Below are positions 54,377-63,012 of a stretch of 64,000 nucleotides of DNA, in pieces. The translations under genes were made by a program, and so were the position numbers. Each line of letters starts with the position of its first letter. Position 1 is the stretch's first letter. The DNA comes from Winogradskyella sp. GTDB lineage: Bacteria; Bacteroidota; Bacteroidia; Flavobacteriales; Flavobacteriaceae. The notes below the pieces were generated by a model, which worked only from the letters and a program-made list of their open reading frames with translations, searched no databases and had not been told where the DNA came from. The stretch lies in contig JAOEWO010000001.1 in NCBI GenBank assembly GCA_028383925.1, positions 62,001 to 126,000 of the forward strand, written 5' to 3'.

Positions 54377-54403
54377 AGATCCTAAAACATGTTTAGGATG
54401 ACA
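54377..54403 (-). repeat. palindromic repeat family B, single unit
   Basis: Plus strand AGATCCTAAAACATGTTTAG then GATGACA: ATCCTAAA pairs with TTTAGGAT across a 5-nt loop. It lies 16 bp before the GT9 start, between DUF4254 and GT9. Differences from the 39147-39174 unit (GAAACC to AAAACA) retain the stem. Confidence 0.8.
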
Positions 54404-54408
54404 ACTGG

Positions 54409-55017
54409 TTACTTTTGTCCTCTTAAAACAGGATTAAGTTCATCATCGTTGTACATTTTCATTTGCTTATAAACTTTCATGTATTTATCACCGTTAGAAA
54501 TATCGGTTAACAAATCGTCTATAGCTGTACTTAAATCTACACGTTGCTCTAATAACACATTAAGCTTAGTTTGGCAAGCCGCTTTATGCGCATCGCTAGC
54601 ATCTGCTCTTACCGTTTCTAAATGCATGTGGTAAATTTTAAGTGCTAAGATTGATAAACGGTCTATAACCCAAGCCGGACTTTCAGAATTAATTTTAGCG
54701 TTAGCTTTAGCCGCTACATCTTTATACTTGTCTAAAAAATAGCTATCAATAAACTCAACGGTATCTGTTCTGTCTTGGTTAGAAGCATCAATCTTTCGTT
54801 TTAACTTTAAAGCCGCAACTGGGTCTATATTTGGATCTCTAATTATATCTTCATAAGCCCACTGCACAGTGTCTATCCAAGATTTTCTATATAATAAATG
54901 CGCTATTAAATCGTCACTTTTATTATACTTGTTAGTAAAGGGTTGATCTACTGTGTTTAAAACCTTATACGTTTTAATTACCTCTTGAAATATAGTATTT
55001 GCTTTTTCTGAAAACAT
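54409..55017 (-). CDS. DUF4254 domain protein
   Basis: The 202-residue soluble helical protein has the family segments LLYRKSWIDTVQWAYEDIIRDP and KIDASNQDRTDTVEFID. DUF4254 has no proven function but often travels with GT9 and LPS core genes, as here. It opens the two-gene unit. A -7 box TATATTTG is present on its strand at 55040-55047. Confidence 0.88.
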   Translation of the reverse strand: MFSEKANTIFQEVIKTYKVLNTVDQPFTNKYNKSDDLIAHLLYRKSWIDTVQWAYEDIIRDPNIDPVAALKLKRKIDASNQDRTDTVEFIDSYFLDKYKDVAAKANAKINSESPAWVIDRLSILALKIYHMHLETVRADASDAHKAACQTKLNVLLEQRVDLSTAIDDLLTDISNGDKYMKVYKQMKMYNDDELNPVLRGQK

Positions 55018-55039
55018 ATTGAAATTGTTTTATAATATG

Positions 55040-55047
55040 CAAATATA
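55040..55047 (-). promoter_or_regulatory. -7 box for the DUF4254-GT9 unit
   Basis: TATATTTG on the minus strand lies 22 bp before the DUF4254 ATG. A TTG exists 24 nt upstream of it, slightly farther than usual. Confidence 0.45.
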
Positions 55048-55088
55048 GTTTGAATTATTAACTTAGCCTTTCAACAAAACACGATTGT

Positions 55089-55748
55089 ATGCAAATTCAT
55101 AACCTATCTAAGACACCTTCAGTATTGAATACCTTTATTTCAGAAATTAGAGCTAAAACTATTCAAAAAGACCGCATGCGTTTTAGACGAAACATAGAAC
55201 GTATTGGTGAGGTTTTAGGCTACGAATTAAGTAAACATTTACAGTTTGAAGCCAAAACAATTACAACACCTTTAGGCAAATCTGAAACTGTTTTACATAA
55301 AAATGATATTGTACTCTGCTCTATACTTAGAGCAGGTGTACCACTACATAATGGATTATTAAACTATTTTGATGGTGCCGAAAATGCATTTATTTCTGCA
55401 TACAGACACCACAAACATAATCCTGAAAGTTTCGAAATTGTAGTAGACTATTTAGCATGCCCAAACTTAGAAGGTAAAACCTTAATTTTGGCAGATCCTA
55501 TGCTAGCCACAGGGCAATCTATGTTGGCAACTTTTGAGGCATTAAAACCATTTGGAACCCCAAAAGAAATACATTTAGTTAGCGTTATTGGCGCACAAGA
55601 TGGTGTAGATTTTATAGCCAATGCCTTTAGTGCAGAAACCCATCTATGGATTGCAACTATAGATAAAACCTTAAACGAAAAAGGCTACATTGTACCAGGA
55701 TTAGGAGATGCAGGTGATTTGGCTTTTGGTAATAAATTACAAAATTAA
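55089..55748 (+). CDS. upp: Uracil phosphoribosyltransferase
   Basis: The 219-residue cytoplasmic enzyme has the PRPP-binding motif LILADPMLATGQSM and SILRAGVPLHNGLL, which bind PRPP and uracil. It converts uracil and PRPP to UMP (salvage). Its 3' end overlaps the DUF6427 gene tail by 12 bp. It is divergent from DUF4254-GT9. Confidence 0.95.
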   Translation: MQIHNLSKTPSVLNTFISEIRAKTIQKDRMRFRRNIERIGEVLGYELSKHLQFEAKTITTPLGKSETVLHKNDIVLCSILRAGVPLHNGLLNYFDGAENAFISAYRHHKHNPESFEIVVDYLACPNLEGKTLILADPMLATGQSMLATFEALKPFGTPKEIHLVSVIGAQDGVDFIANAFSAETHLWIATIDKTLNEKGYIVPGLGDAGDLAFGNKLQN

Positions 55749-56654
55749 ACTTATAAGCGGAATCATAATAAACAAGGTGATAAAGACCTCTTTAAACCAA
55801 CGCTCAGAAATAAGTTCTAAATAGTTAGCCATTAGTATAGAAAATGGTGCAAATAAAAACAGAAATTCACTTCCATTCTTTACAGGTGAAATTATAGCGA
55901 TTAAAACAGCTATAATTGCAGACCAAGCTACTAAAAAATAAGACGGTTTTAATTTTTTATTTTTATCGCTTATAGTCTTAAAAAAGTAAACAAGTATCCA
56001 AATAAAAGCAACAAAAATAGCCGTTAGTCTCGCTATATTTTCTTTACTATTATAGGCTGTATAATCTATGCTTGCATTAAGATTAAAGTTAGAATCTCTT
56101 AAAAACACATCATAATAAATAATATTATAAGACAGCAATAATATAGCAACAGTTAGTACCCCTACAAAAGGCACTATAATATTTTTAATATCGTTTTGCG
56201 CATGGTATATTAATGCCACTAAAAGAATAGCAAAAAATAATACAGCCCAAAAATAAAATAAAGTAGCAAAGGCTATCCAAAATGCAGCATCAAAGAGTTT
56301 TTTCTTTATGCTAATGCGCGTCTGCAAACTTATAATACGCCGTAAAGCAAAAAGAATAAAGAGGTTAGACACTAATAAATCTGAATATTTTAATACCTCA
56401 GGAAACAAAGCAAATAAAAGCCCACAAGTCATAATAGCATAACTATTTTTCTTTGTTAGTATATTTTTAGAAATAATAAAATCTAAAATAAAAATAGAGA
56501 ATATGGCAAGTATTAACTTAGCAAAACCATTTATAACGCTATTAAGATCAATAAATAAGCTACTATAATTAGATATTATAAAAAGTAAACCAATAAAAAC
56601 CACTATTAAAATAATGTTTATGGGTTTCGATTTACTAAAAATGCTTGTAATCAT
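55737..56654 (-). CDS. DUF6427 membrane protein
   Basis: The 305-residue protein has 8 to 10 hydrophobic helices, with RRIISLQTRISIKKKLFDA in a cytoplasmic loop. I place it in DUF6427, a flavobacterial family of unknown role whose neighbours are typically upp, a DUF6341 small protein and purD, as here. A glycan or lipid link is conceivable from the fold but is not shown. Confidence 0.8.
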   Translation of the reverse strand: MITSIFSKSKPINIILIVVFIGLLFIISNYSSLFIDLNSVINGFAKLILAIFSIFILDFIISKNILTKKNSYAIMTCGLLFALFPEVLKYSDLLVSNLFILFALRRIISLQTRISIKKKLFDAAFWIAFATLFYFWAVLFFAILLVALIYHAQNDIKNIIVPFVGVLTVAILLLSYNIIYYDVFLRDSNFNLNASIDYTAYNSKENIARLTAIFVAFIWILVYFFKTISDKNKKLKPSYFLVAWSAIIAVLIAIISPVKNGSEFLFLFAPFSILMANYLELISERWFKEVFITLFIMIPLISLIL

Positions 56655-56730
56655 TAACTCTTTTTGTATTTTTGTTACTCAGATTTAAACTTAGGTTTAA
56701 AAATTTGAATTCACGTAAATTTATAAAGTT

Positions 56731-56958
56731 ATGAATGATTTCTTTAATGGAATAGCAGATTTATTTGTAGATGTATTATTTGCTCCGTTTGATGCACTTA
56801 GAGCGTTAGAATTAGAAAGCTGGTTTTCTGCTAATATTATGTCTTGGATATTTATGTCTATAGGTTTTGTAGCATTTACTTATTGGATGCTTCAACTAAA
56901 AAAATACAATGATAGTGGTGAAGAAAATAAAAGTGTATCTGCACACTCTTATTTATAG
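56731..56958 (+). CDS. DUF6341 small membrane protein
   Basis: The 75-residue protein has two hydrophobic segments (about 7-27 and 34-53) and a polar tail. It starts MNDFFNGIADLFVDVLFAPFD. Members are often mislabelled uracil phosphoribosyltransferase because of their neighbour, but no such motif is present. Its last 6 bp overlap the purD tail. Function unknown. Confidence 0.8.
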   Translation: MNDFFNGIADLFVDVLFAPFDALRALELESWFSANIMSWIFMSIGFVAFTYWMLQLKKYNDSGEENKSVSAHSYL

Positions 56959-58224
56959 ATCAAAACCAATATCCTTACGATAATTCATCTTATCAAATGA
57001 TAGATTTTCTATACTTTGGTAAGATTTTTTTATGGCCTCTTTGTACGTTTCGCCGTAAGAAGTAATTGCCATTACACGGCCACCTGAGGTAACAATTTTA
57101 CCATCCTGGTTTTTACATCCAGCATGAAACATTATAGAATCTGTAACGGTGTCTATACCTTTAATTTCTTTTCCTTTTTCGTAAGCTTCAGGATAACCAC
57201 CAGAAACTAACATTATGGTTGATGCAGCACGCGCATCAATTTCTATATCTATATCTGCCAACGTCTGGTTTGCCATGGCTTCAAAAACAGTTACTAAATC
57301 TGTTTTTAATCGTGGCAATACAACTTCTGTTTCGGGATCACCCATTCTTACATTATACTCAATTACCTTTGGGTCATCACCAACTTTAATTAAGCCTATA
57401 AAAATAAAGCCAACGTATGGCAAGTTATCTTTCTTTAAACCTTCAACAGTTGGCTTTACAACTTCATTTTCTATACGTTGTAAAAATTTATCTGTAGCAA
57501 ATGGTACTGGTGAAATTGCTCCCATACCACCTGTATTTAAACCTGTATCACCTTCGCCAATACGTTTGTAATCTTTTGCTGTTGGTAATATTTTATAATC
57601 TTTTCCGTCTGTTAAGACAAAACAACTCAGTTCTATACCGTCTAAAAACTCTTCAATCACCACTTTTGCACTAGCGTCACCAAATTTAGAATCTACCAAC
57701 ATGCTTTTTAGCTCTGCTTTAGCGTCATCTAAATTATTTAAAATAACAACCCCTTTACCTGCGGCTAAACCATCTGCTTTTAATACATAAGGAGCGTTTA
57801 GAGATTCTAAAAAAGCGTAACCTTCTTCTACATTAGCTTTAGTAAAACTAGCATATGCAGCCGTTGGTATGTTATGGCGCATCATAAACTTTTTTGCAAA
57901 CTCTTTACTACCTTCTAATTCTGCAGCCGCTTGTTGTGGCCCAATTACAGCTACGTTTTTTAACGCTTGGTCTTGTAAAAAGAAATCGTGAATACCTTGC
58001 ACCAAAGGATCTTCTGGCCCAACTATAACTAATTGAATCTTATTTAGAATTACCGCTTCTTTTATGGCTTCAAAATCGGTAACACTAATATTTAGATTGG
58101 TTGCAATTGTATCGGTTCCTGAGTTTCCGGGTGCTACAAAAAGTTGGCCACAACGGCTACTCTGAGCTATTTTCCATGCAAATGTGTGTTCTCTACCGCC
58201 AGACCCAAGTACTAAAATATTCAT
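56953..58224 (-). CDS. purD: Phosphoribosylamine--glycine ligase
   Basis: The protein has 423 residues from the ATG at 58224 (MNILVLGSGGREHTFAW). Seven extra codons upstream precede the family N-terminus and are rejected. The ATP-grasp motifs ADGLAAGKGV, EFLDGIELSCFVL, and EYNVRMGDPETEVVL are clear. It catalyses the second step of purine synthesis. A full promoter (58243-58274) drives it away from the CapK-like gene. Confidence 0.97.
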   Translation of the reverse strand: MNILVLGSGGREHTFAWKIAQSSRCGQLFVAPGNSGTDTIATNLNISVTDFEAIKEAVILNKIQLVIVGPEDPLVQGIHDFFLQDQALKNVAVIGPQQAAAELEGSKEFAKKFMMRHNIPTAAYASFTKANVEEGYAFLESLNAPYVLKADGLAAGKGVVILNNLDDAKAELKSMLVDSKFGDASAKVVIEEFLDGIELSCFVLTDGKDYKILPTAKDYKRIGEGDTGLNTGGMGAISPVPFATDKFLQRIENEVVKPTVEGLKKDNLPYVGFIFIGLIKVGDDPKVIEYNVRMGDPETEVVLPRLKTDLVTVFEAMANQTLADIDIEIDARAASTIMLVSGGYPEAYEKGKEIKGIDTVTDSIMFHAGCKNQDGKIVTSGGRVMAITSYGETYKEAIKKSYQSIENLSFDKMNYRKDIGFDL

Positions 58225-58242
58225 GATTATAATTTGTTTGGG

Positions 58243-58274
58243 CAAAAATAATTGGTTTTAAGTATAAAAAGCAA
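58243..58274 (-). promoter_or_regulatory. purD promoter
   Basis: On the minus strand TTG (58272-58274), a 21-nt spacer and TATTTTTG (58243-58250) precede the purD ATG by 18 bp. This is a full match to the flavobacterial consensus. I see no purine riboswitch or PurR-like operator. Confidence 0.6.
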
Positions 58275-58293
58275 TTATTTTACAGAAACCTTA

Positions 58294-59622
58294 ATGGCTT
58301 TACAAATATTGAGATTATTCAATTTTTCTTTAAAAATAAATGGCTTTAACATAACTAAAGCTCATACGGCATTGTCAAAAATTAAAGCTTTAAATACTTC
58401 GGAATTTGAGCAATACATTGCAATGCAAAAACAAGCTATTTTAAATTATCATTTAACACATAATTCGTTTTATAAATCTTTTGGTAAAACAATAGATTTA
58501 AACCATTGGCAAACTGTACCAGTAATGACCAAGCGTCATTTACAAACACCACTCGCTAAAAGGCTTAGTACTGAATACAACATACAGAATGTTCATTTAC
58601 ATAAAACCTCAGGAAGCTCTGGTGACCCCTTTGTTTTTGCAAAAGACAAATGGTGCCACGCCATGACTTGGGCACAAATTATTAATAGATTTTCTTGGTA
58701 CGGTATAGACTTTAATACGTCGAAACAAGCCCGCTTTTATGGCATTCCGTTAGATAAAAAAAGCTACTACAAAGAGCGTTTAAAAGACTGGTTTAGCAAT
58801 AGAGTTAGATTCTCAGTTTTTGATTTAAGCGACACCGCTTTCGATGCTACTTTAGCACGCTTTAAAACCACAAAATTTCATTATATCAATGGGTATACAA
58901 GTGCTTTAGTTCAGTTTGCAAAATATCTAAAACGTAATAATATTGTTCTAAAAACCATTTGCCCCACACTTAAGGTTTGTGTAACCACTTCTGAAATGCT
59001 TTTTAAAGACGATAAAGTATTATTAGAGCAACAGTTTGCAATACCAATAATTAACGAATACGGAGCTTCTGAATTAGATCTTATTGCTTTTGAAAACCCT
59101 AAAGGCGCGTGGCAAGTAAACAGCGAAACATTATATGTAGAAATTTTAGATGCCAATGATAACGTCTTGCCTTGGGGTGAGGAAGGTAGAATTGTAATTA
59201 CGTCGCTATACAATAAAGCACACCCTTTTATTAGGTACGATATTGGTGATACTGGTATTTTATCTAAAACTAGCACACTGCAACACCCTATTTTAGAAAA
59301 ATTAACGGGTCGTACTAATGATATTATACATTTACCAAGTGGTAAAAAGGCTGCCGGACTTACGTTTTATTATATTACCAAAAGCATTATTGAGGACGAC
59401 GGTAATATTTCTGAATTTATAATAGAGCAAATAGCTTTAGATACATTTAAAATTGTCTATGTAAGCCAGCACGAATTATCTGAAACTAAAAAATTAGCGA
59501 TTACTTTTGAAATAGAGCGGTATTTAGAACCCAGAATTAAGGTTAATTTTAGTTGTGTTGCGCAATTAAAACGGTTAGAATCTGGAAAACTAAAACAATT
59601 TATTTCTCATTTAGACTTATAA
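58294..59622 (+). CDS. Phenylacetate-CoA ligase-like / CapK family protein
   Basis: The protein has 442 residues from the ATG at 58294 (MALQILRLFN). A TTG 14 codons upstream is less likely. The adenylate-forming fold has HKTSGSSGDPF (the P-loop-like T/S-rich motif), YGASELDLIAFE and RYDIGDTGIL. Proteins of this CapK branch sit in surface polysaccharide loci and may activate an acyl or amino group for glycan modification. It is coupled (3 bp) to the GT4 gene, so it belongs to the surface glycan locus rather than to phenylacetate breakdown. Confidence 0.87.
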   Translation: MALQILRLFNFSLKINGFNITKAHTALSKIKALNTSEFEQYIAMQKQAILNYHLTHNSFYKSFGKTIDLNHWQTVPVMTKRHLQTPLAKRLSTEYNIQNVHLHKTSGSSGDPFVFAKDKWCHAMTWAQIINRFSWYGIDFNTSKQARFYGIPLDKKSYYKERLKDWFSNRVRFSVFDLSDTAFDATLARFKTTKFHYINGYTSALVQFAKYLKRNNIVLKTICPTLKVCVTTSEMLFKDDKVLLEQQFAIPIINEYGASELDLIAFENPKGAWQVNSETLYVEILDANDNVLPWGEEGRIVITSLYNKAHPFIRYDIGDTGILSKTSTLQHPILEKLTGRTNDIIHLPSGKKAAGLTFYYITKSIIEDDGNISEFIIEQIALDTFKIVYVSQHELSETKKLAITFEIERYLEPRIKVNFSCVAQLKRLESGKLKQFISHLDL

Positions 59623-59625
59623 AAA

Positions 59626-60789
59626 ATGATAGACGATTTAATGATTATAACGAGTTATTATCCGCCAGAAATTGGAGCGGCTTCTAATCGTATTTATCAT
59701 TTATCAGAGGGCTTAAAGCAAAATTATAATGTTACGGTTGTTACCCAATTGCCTAATTACCCAACTGGTAAGATTTTTAAAGACTATAAGAGAAAGTTTT
59801 TATCTAAATCTCACCAAGATGGCATTGTGGTTAATAGACTATGGGTTTATCCGAGTGTTTCAAAAAATAAAATTGTACGGCTATTTGCCATGTTATCTTA
59901 TAGTTTTAGTCTCATTTGGTTTTTTATATGGCATCGCATCCCTAATAAAGTAATTATACAATCACCACCATTACTAGTTTCGTTTACTTGTTTATTATTT
60001 TTAAGATCTAAAAAAAGGCAACTTATTTTAAATGTAAGCGACTTGTGGCCAAGTGCGGGTTTAGAATTAGGCGCACTAAAAAAAGGAATTGGCTATACTT
60101 TTTTAAAAAAAATAGAACGTTTTAATTATAAAAATGCCAACCTAATAATGGGGCAGAGTAATGAGATACTAGCTCATATTAAACAAATTACAACGCAACC
60201 AAAATTGTTTTTATATCGTAATTATCCTGATATAAATATACCTAAAAGTCAACCACAGCAAATAATAAAAGAAAAACTAACAGTGGTATATGCTGGTCTT
60301 TTAGGTGTAGCCCAAGGAATTTACAAACTCTGTAACAATCTCGATTATTCTCATATAGAATTTCATATTTACGGCTCTGGGGCAGAAGAAGAAAACATTA
60401 AAGATTTTATTAAGAAGCACCCTAATTTGCCACTGTTTTTTCATGGCAGACTAGATAGAGCAGAGCTTCACCAAGAAATTGTAAAATACGATGTTACTAT
60501 AATACCGTTACTTAATAGAATATATGGGGCTGTACCATCAAAAATATTTGAATACGCTAAATTAGGACTGCCAATGCTGTACTTTGGTGGTGGTGAGGCA
60601 GAATCCTTAATAGACACCTACAAACTAGGGTGGATTGCAGAAAGTGGTAATTATACCAATTTAAACACGGTTATTGCAACTATAGATAAAAGCAAAATAG
60701 ACTATAATTTTAGAGAAGAAATTAAACAAAAAGCCTTAATACACTTTGATTTTAATACACAATTAACAGCTCTTAAAAGAGTCCTTTAA
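59626..60789 (+). CDS. Glycosyltransferase family 4
   Basis: The 387-residue GT4 (GT-B fold) starts IITSYYPPEIGAASNRIYHL, as in WbuB-type enzymes. The C-terminal donor site is YGAVPSKIFEYAKLGLPMLYFG, with the conserved Glu. It should transfer a sugar from a nucleotide donor during surface glycan assembly on the cytoplasmic side. Its tail overlaps the glycosylphosphotransferase gene by 4 bp. Confidence 0.9.
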   Translation: MIDDLMIITSYYPPEIGAASNRIYHLSEGLKQNYNVTVVTQLPNYPTGKIFKDYKRKFLSKSHQDGIVVNRLWVYPSVSKNKIVRLFAMLSYSFSLIWFFIWHRIPNKVIIQSPPLLVSFTCLLFLRSKKRQLILNVSDLWPSAGLELGALKKGIGYTFLKKIERFNYKNANLIMGQSNEILAHIKQITTQPKLFLYRNYPDINIPKSQPQQIIKEKLTVVYAGLLGVAQGIYKLCNNLDYSHIEFHIYGSGAEEENIKDFIKKHPNLPLFFHGRLDRAELHQEIVKYDVTIIPLLNRIYGAVPSKIFEYAKLGLPMLYFGGGEAESLIDTYKLGWIAESGNYTNLNTVIATIDKSKIDYNFREEIKQKALIHFDFNTQLTALKRVL

Positions 60790-62159
60790 TAGGCTTTATC
60801 TTCACCTTGAACGGCATTGATAAAAGTTTGAATAATAATTTTTACATCTAAAATTAAAGACCAATTTTCTATGTAAAATATATCGTACTTAACACGGCCA
60901 ATAATATCTATATCTGTTTCTACTTCACCTCTAAAACCACTAGTTTGAGCTAAACCAGTAATACCAGGTTTAACAAAATGCCTAACCATAAATTTATCTA
61001 TTTTTTTTGCATACATATTGGTGTGGCTAACCATGTGAGGCCTTGGCCCAACCACAGACATATCACCAAAAAGCACATTAAAAAATTGCGGCAACTCATC
61101 CATACTCGTTTTTCTAATAAAACGCCCCACTTTAGTAATACGCTGGTCACCTCGAGTTACTTGGTATAAGTGTGCATCTTTATTTGGCATCATAGACCTA
61201 AATTTATAACAGTCAAACTCCTTGTAGTTAAATCCGTTTCGAGATTGTTTAAAAAACACTGGGCCTTTAGATTCTAACTTTATAAATAATGCTATAACTG
61301 GTGTTAACCAAGACAACACAAATACAATTACAAAACTAGAAAAGACAATATCAAAAACGCGCTTTAGTATCATATTTACAGAGTCCTCTAATGGTATTGT
61401 TCTTAGGGTAAGTACTGGTATATAATCGTAATACTCGTATCTAAGCTTTTTAGAATAGATCTCTTTACTGTCTGGTATAAACTTTAAGATTTTTAGGTTG
61501 TTGTCTGCAAAATCTACAATGTCTGCTATTTGCGCATTGGTATGCTCTGATATTGAACAATAAATTTCATCTATGCCTTCGTTAAGTATATACTCGAATG
61601 TATCTTTTAAAATAAACGTTTTGTTTTTAGGGTTGAATGTCAATTTGTGCGAATACCCATATTCTGGATTCGTCTTGAAGAATTTTTCTAATGCTACCGT
61701 CTTTTTGTTTAATCCTAAAATAACTGTAGAGCGATAGTTTCCGCCAAAAGAAACACGAAATTTTTGCAAAAGATAATAAACAGCAAACTTAAGAATAGTA
61801 ATAATTAAAAAACATAATAACGTGTATTTGACAATTGGCCTTGGGTAGATATTTAACTCATGGTATAGACCTGAGAAAGCAAAAACAAATAATAGAAAAA
61901 GGATTAATTGCTTTAAAATTAAGGATAGAATATTTACTGGTCTTGTATATCTATAGACCTCATAGAATTTTGAATATAATGATAATAAAATCCAGCCGAT
62001 TGATATAAATGCACTAAAAATAAGATCATCATTAGGCTTTAGTATATTATTAGAACTTAAAAGATATAAAACAGCCACACTATTAATTATACTTAAATCA
62101 ATTAAGTATGAGATTGGTCTTAAATATCCTGAATATCTTCCGTGTTTAAATAAACTCAA
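60786..62159 (-). CDS. Polyprenyl glycosylphosphotransferase (WcaJ/WbaP-like)
   Basis: The 457-residue protein has four N-terminal membrane helices (about 12-130), a CoA-binding-like central domain, and a bacterial sugar transferase domain (about 265-457). The last contains FKQSRNGFNYKEFDCYKFRSM, DELPQFFNVLFGDMSVVGPRP and a final membrane-associated segment. It starts lipid-linked repeat-unit synthesis by placing a sugar-phosphate on undecaprenyl phosphate. It is the initiating enzyme for the surface polysaccharide of this locus. Confidence 0.93.
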   Translation of the reverse strand: MSLFKHGRYSGYLRPISYLIDLSIINSVAVLYLLSSNNILKPNDDLIFSAFISIGWILLSLYSKFYEVYRYTRPVNILSLILKQLILFLLFVFAFSGLYHELNIYPRPIVKYTLLCFLIITILKFAVYYLLQKFRVSFGGNYRSTVILGLNKKTVALEKFFKTNPEYGYSHKLTFNPKNKTFILKDTFEYILNEGIDEIYCSISEHTNAQIADIVDFADNNLKILKFIPDSKEIYSKKLRYEYYDYIPVLTLRTIPLEDSVNMILKRVFDIVFSSFVIVFVLSWLTPVIALFIKLESKGPVFFKQSRNGFNYKEFDCYKFRSMMPNKDAHLYQVTRGDQRITKVGRFIRKTSMDELPQFFNVLFGDMSVVGPRPHMVSHTNMYAKKIDKFMVRHFVKPGITGLAQTSGFRGEVETDIDIIGRVKYDIFYIENWSLILDVKIIIQTFINAVQGEDKAY

Positions 62160-62268
62160 ACTAGTTAATTTCTTTTAAAATATAAATGTAAGTTAAATTA
62201 TTTATTAGCTAGCCCCCTAAATAAGCTTTTATAATTTAAGGTGTTTTATTTAGATAATTACTGGTATT

Positions 62269-63009
62269 TTATTTGAAAAACTTGTCTTTTAACACTAAAA
62301 AAATAAATTTAGTGTTACCTACCAAATAACGCTTCCACATTCGTTTTGGTTCTTGCTTAAATCTATAAAACCATTCTAAACCTGCATTCTGCATCCAAAG
62401 CGGTGCACGCTTAACTTTACCTGAAACAACATCAAAACTACCACCAACGCCCATTATAAAACTCACATTTTTTAGAGCGGCTTTATTATTGAATAAGAAA
62501 TTTTCTTTTGTTGGCGAGCTAATTGCCACAAATAATATATCAGCTCCGCTTTCTGAAATTTGATTAGCGATTTCGAACTCTTGTTCTTTACCAAAATAAC
62601 CGTTTCTGTATCCAGCAATAATATCACTAGAATATTGGCTTGAATATTTATCGATAACCGCTTTAACGATGTCTTCTCTTGCACCTAAAAAGAAAATTTT
62701 ATTCTTATTTTGATACGCACTTAATACTAAATTCTCCATTAGATCAATGCCAGACACACGCTCTTTTAGTGGTTTTCTTAAAATTCTTGATGCCCAAACT
62801 ACTGCCTGGCCATCTGCATTTATTAAGTCGCTTTCATTTACACTTTGGCGAAGTTGTAAATCTTTTTGTAACGCAACTATTTTACCTGCATTTACAACAA
62901 CATGATGAATTTGGTCTTTACTACGAATAGTATTTTGTATTAATTGCAACGTTTCTTGCATGTCAAGATTATGAATTCTTGTGTTACAAAACTCTATAGT
63001 ATCATTCAT
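62269..63009 (-). CDS. WecG/TagA/CpsF glycosyltransferase (GT26)
   Basis: The 246-residue GT26 has LINADGQAVVWASRIL, FFLGARED and then FIMGVGGSFDVVSGKVKRAP and MQNAGLEWFYRFKQEP, the family signature. It adds a sugar to the lipid-linked primer. It is 3 bp downstream of the Wzy-like gene, so they are coupled. The 109-bp gap to the glycosylphosphotransferase holds no obvious terminator. Confidence 0.93.
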   Translation of the reverse strand: MNDTIEFCNTRIHNLDMQETLQLIQNTIRSKDQIHHVVVNAGKIVALQKDLQLRQSVNESDLINADGQAVVWASRILRKPLKERVSGIDLMENLVLSAYQNKNKIFFLGAREDIVKAVIDKYSSQYSSDIIAGYRNGYFGKEQEFEIANQISESGADILFVAISSPTKENFLFNNKAALKNVSFIMGVGGSFDVVSGKVKRAPLWMQNAGLEWFYRFKQEPKRMWKRYLVGNTKFIFLVLKDKFFK

Positions 63010-63012
63010 AGT

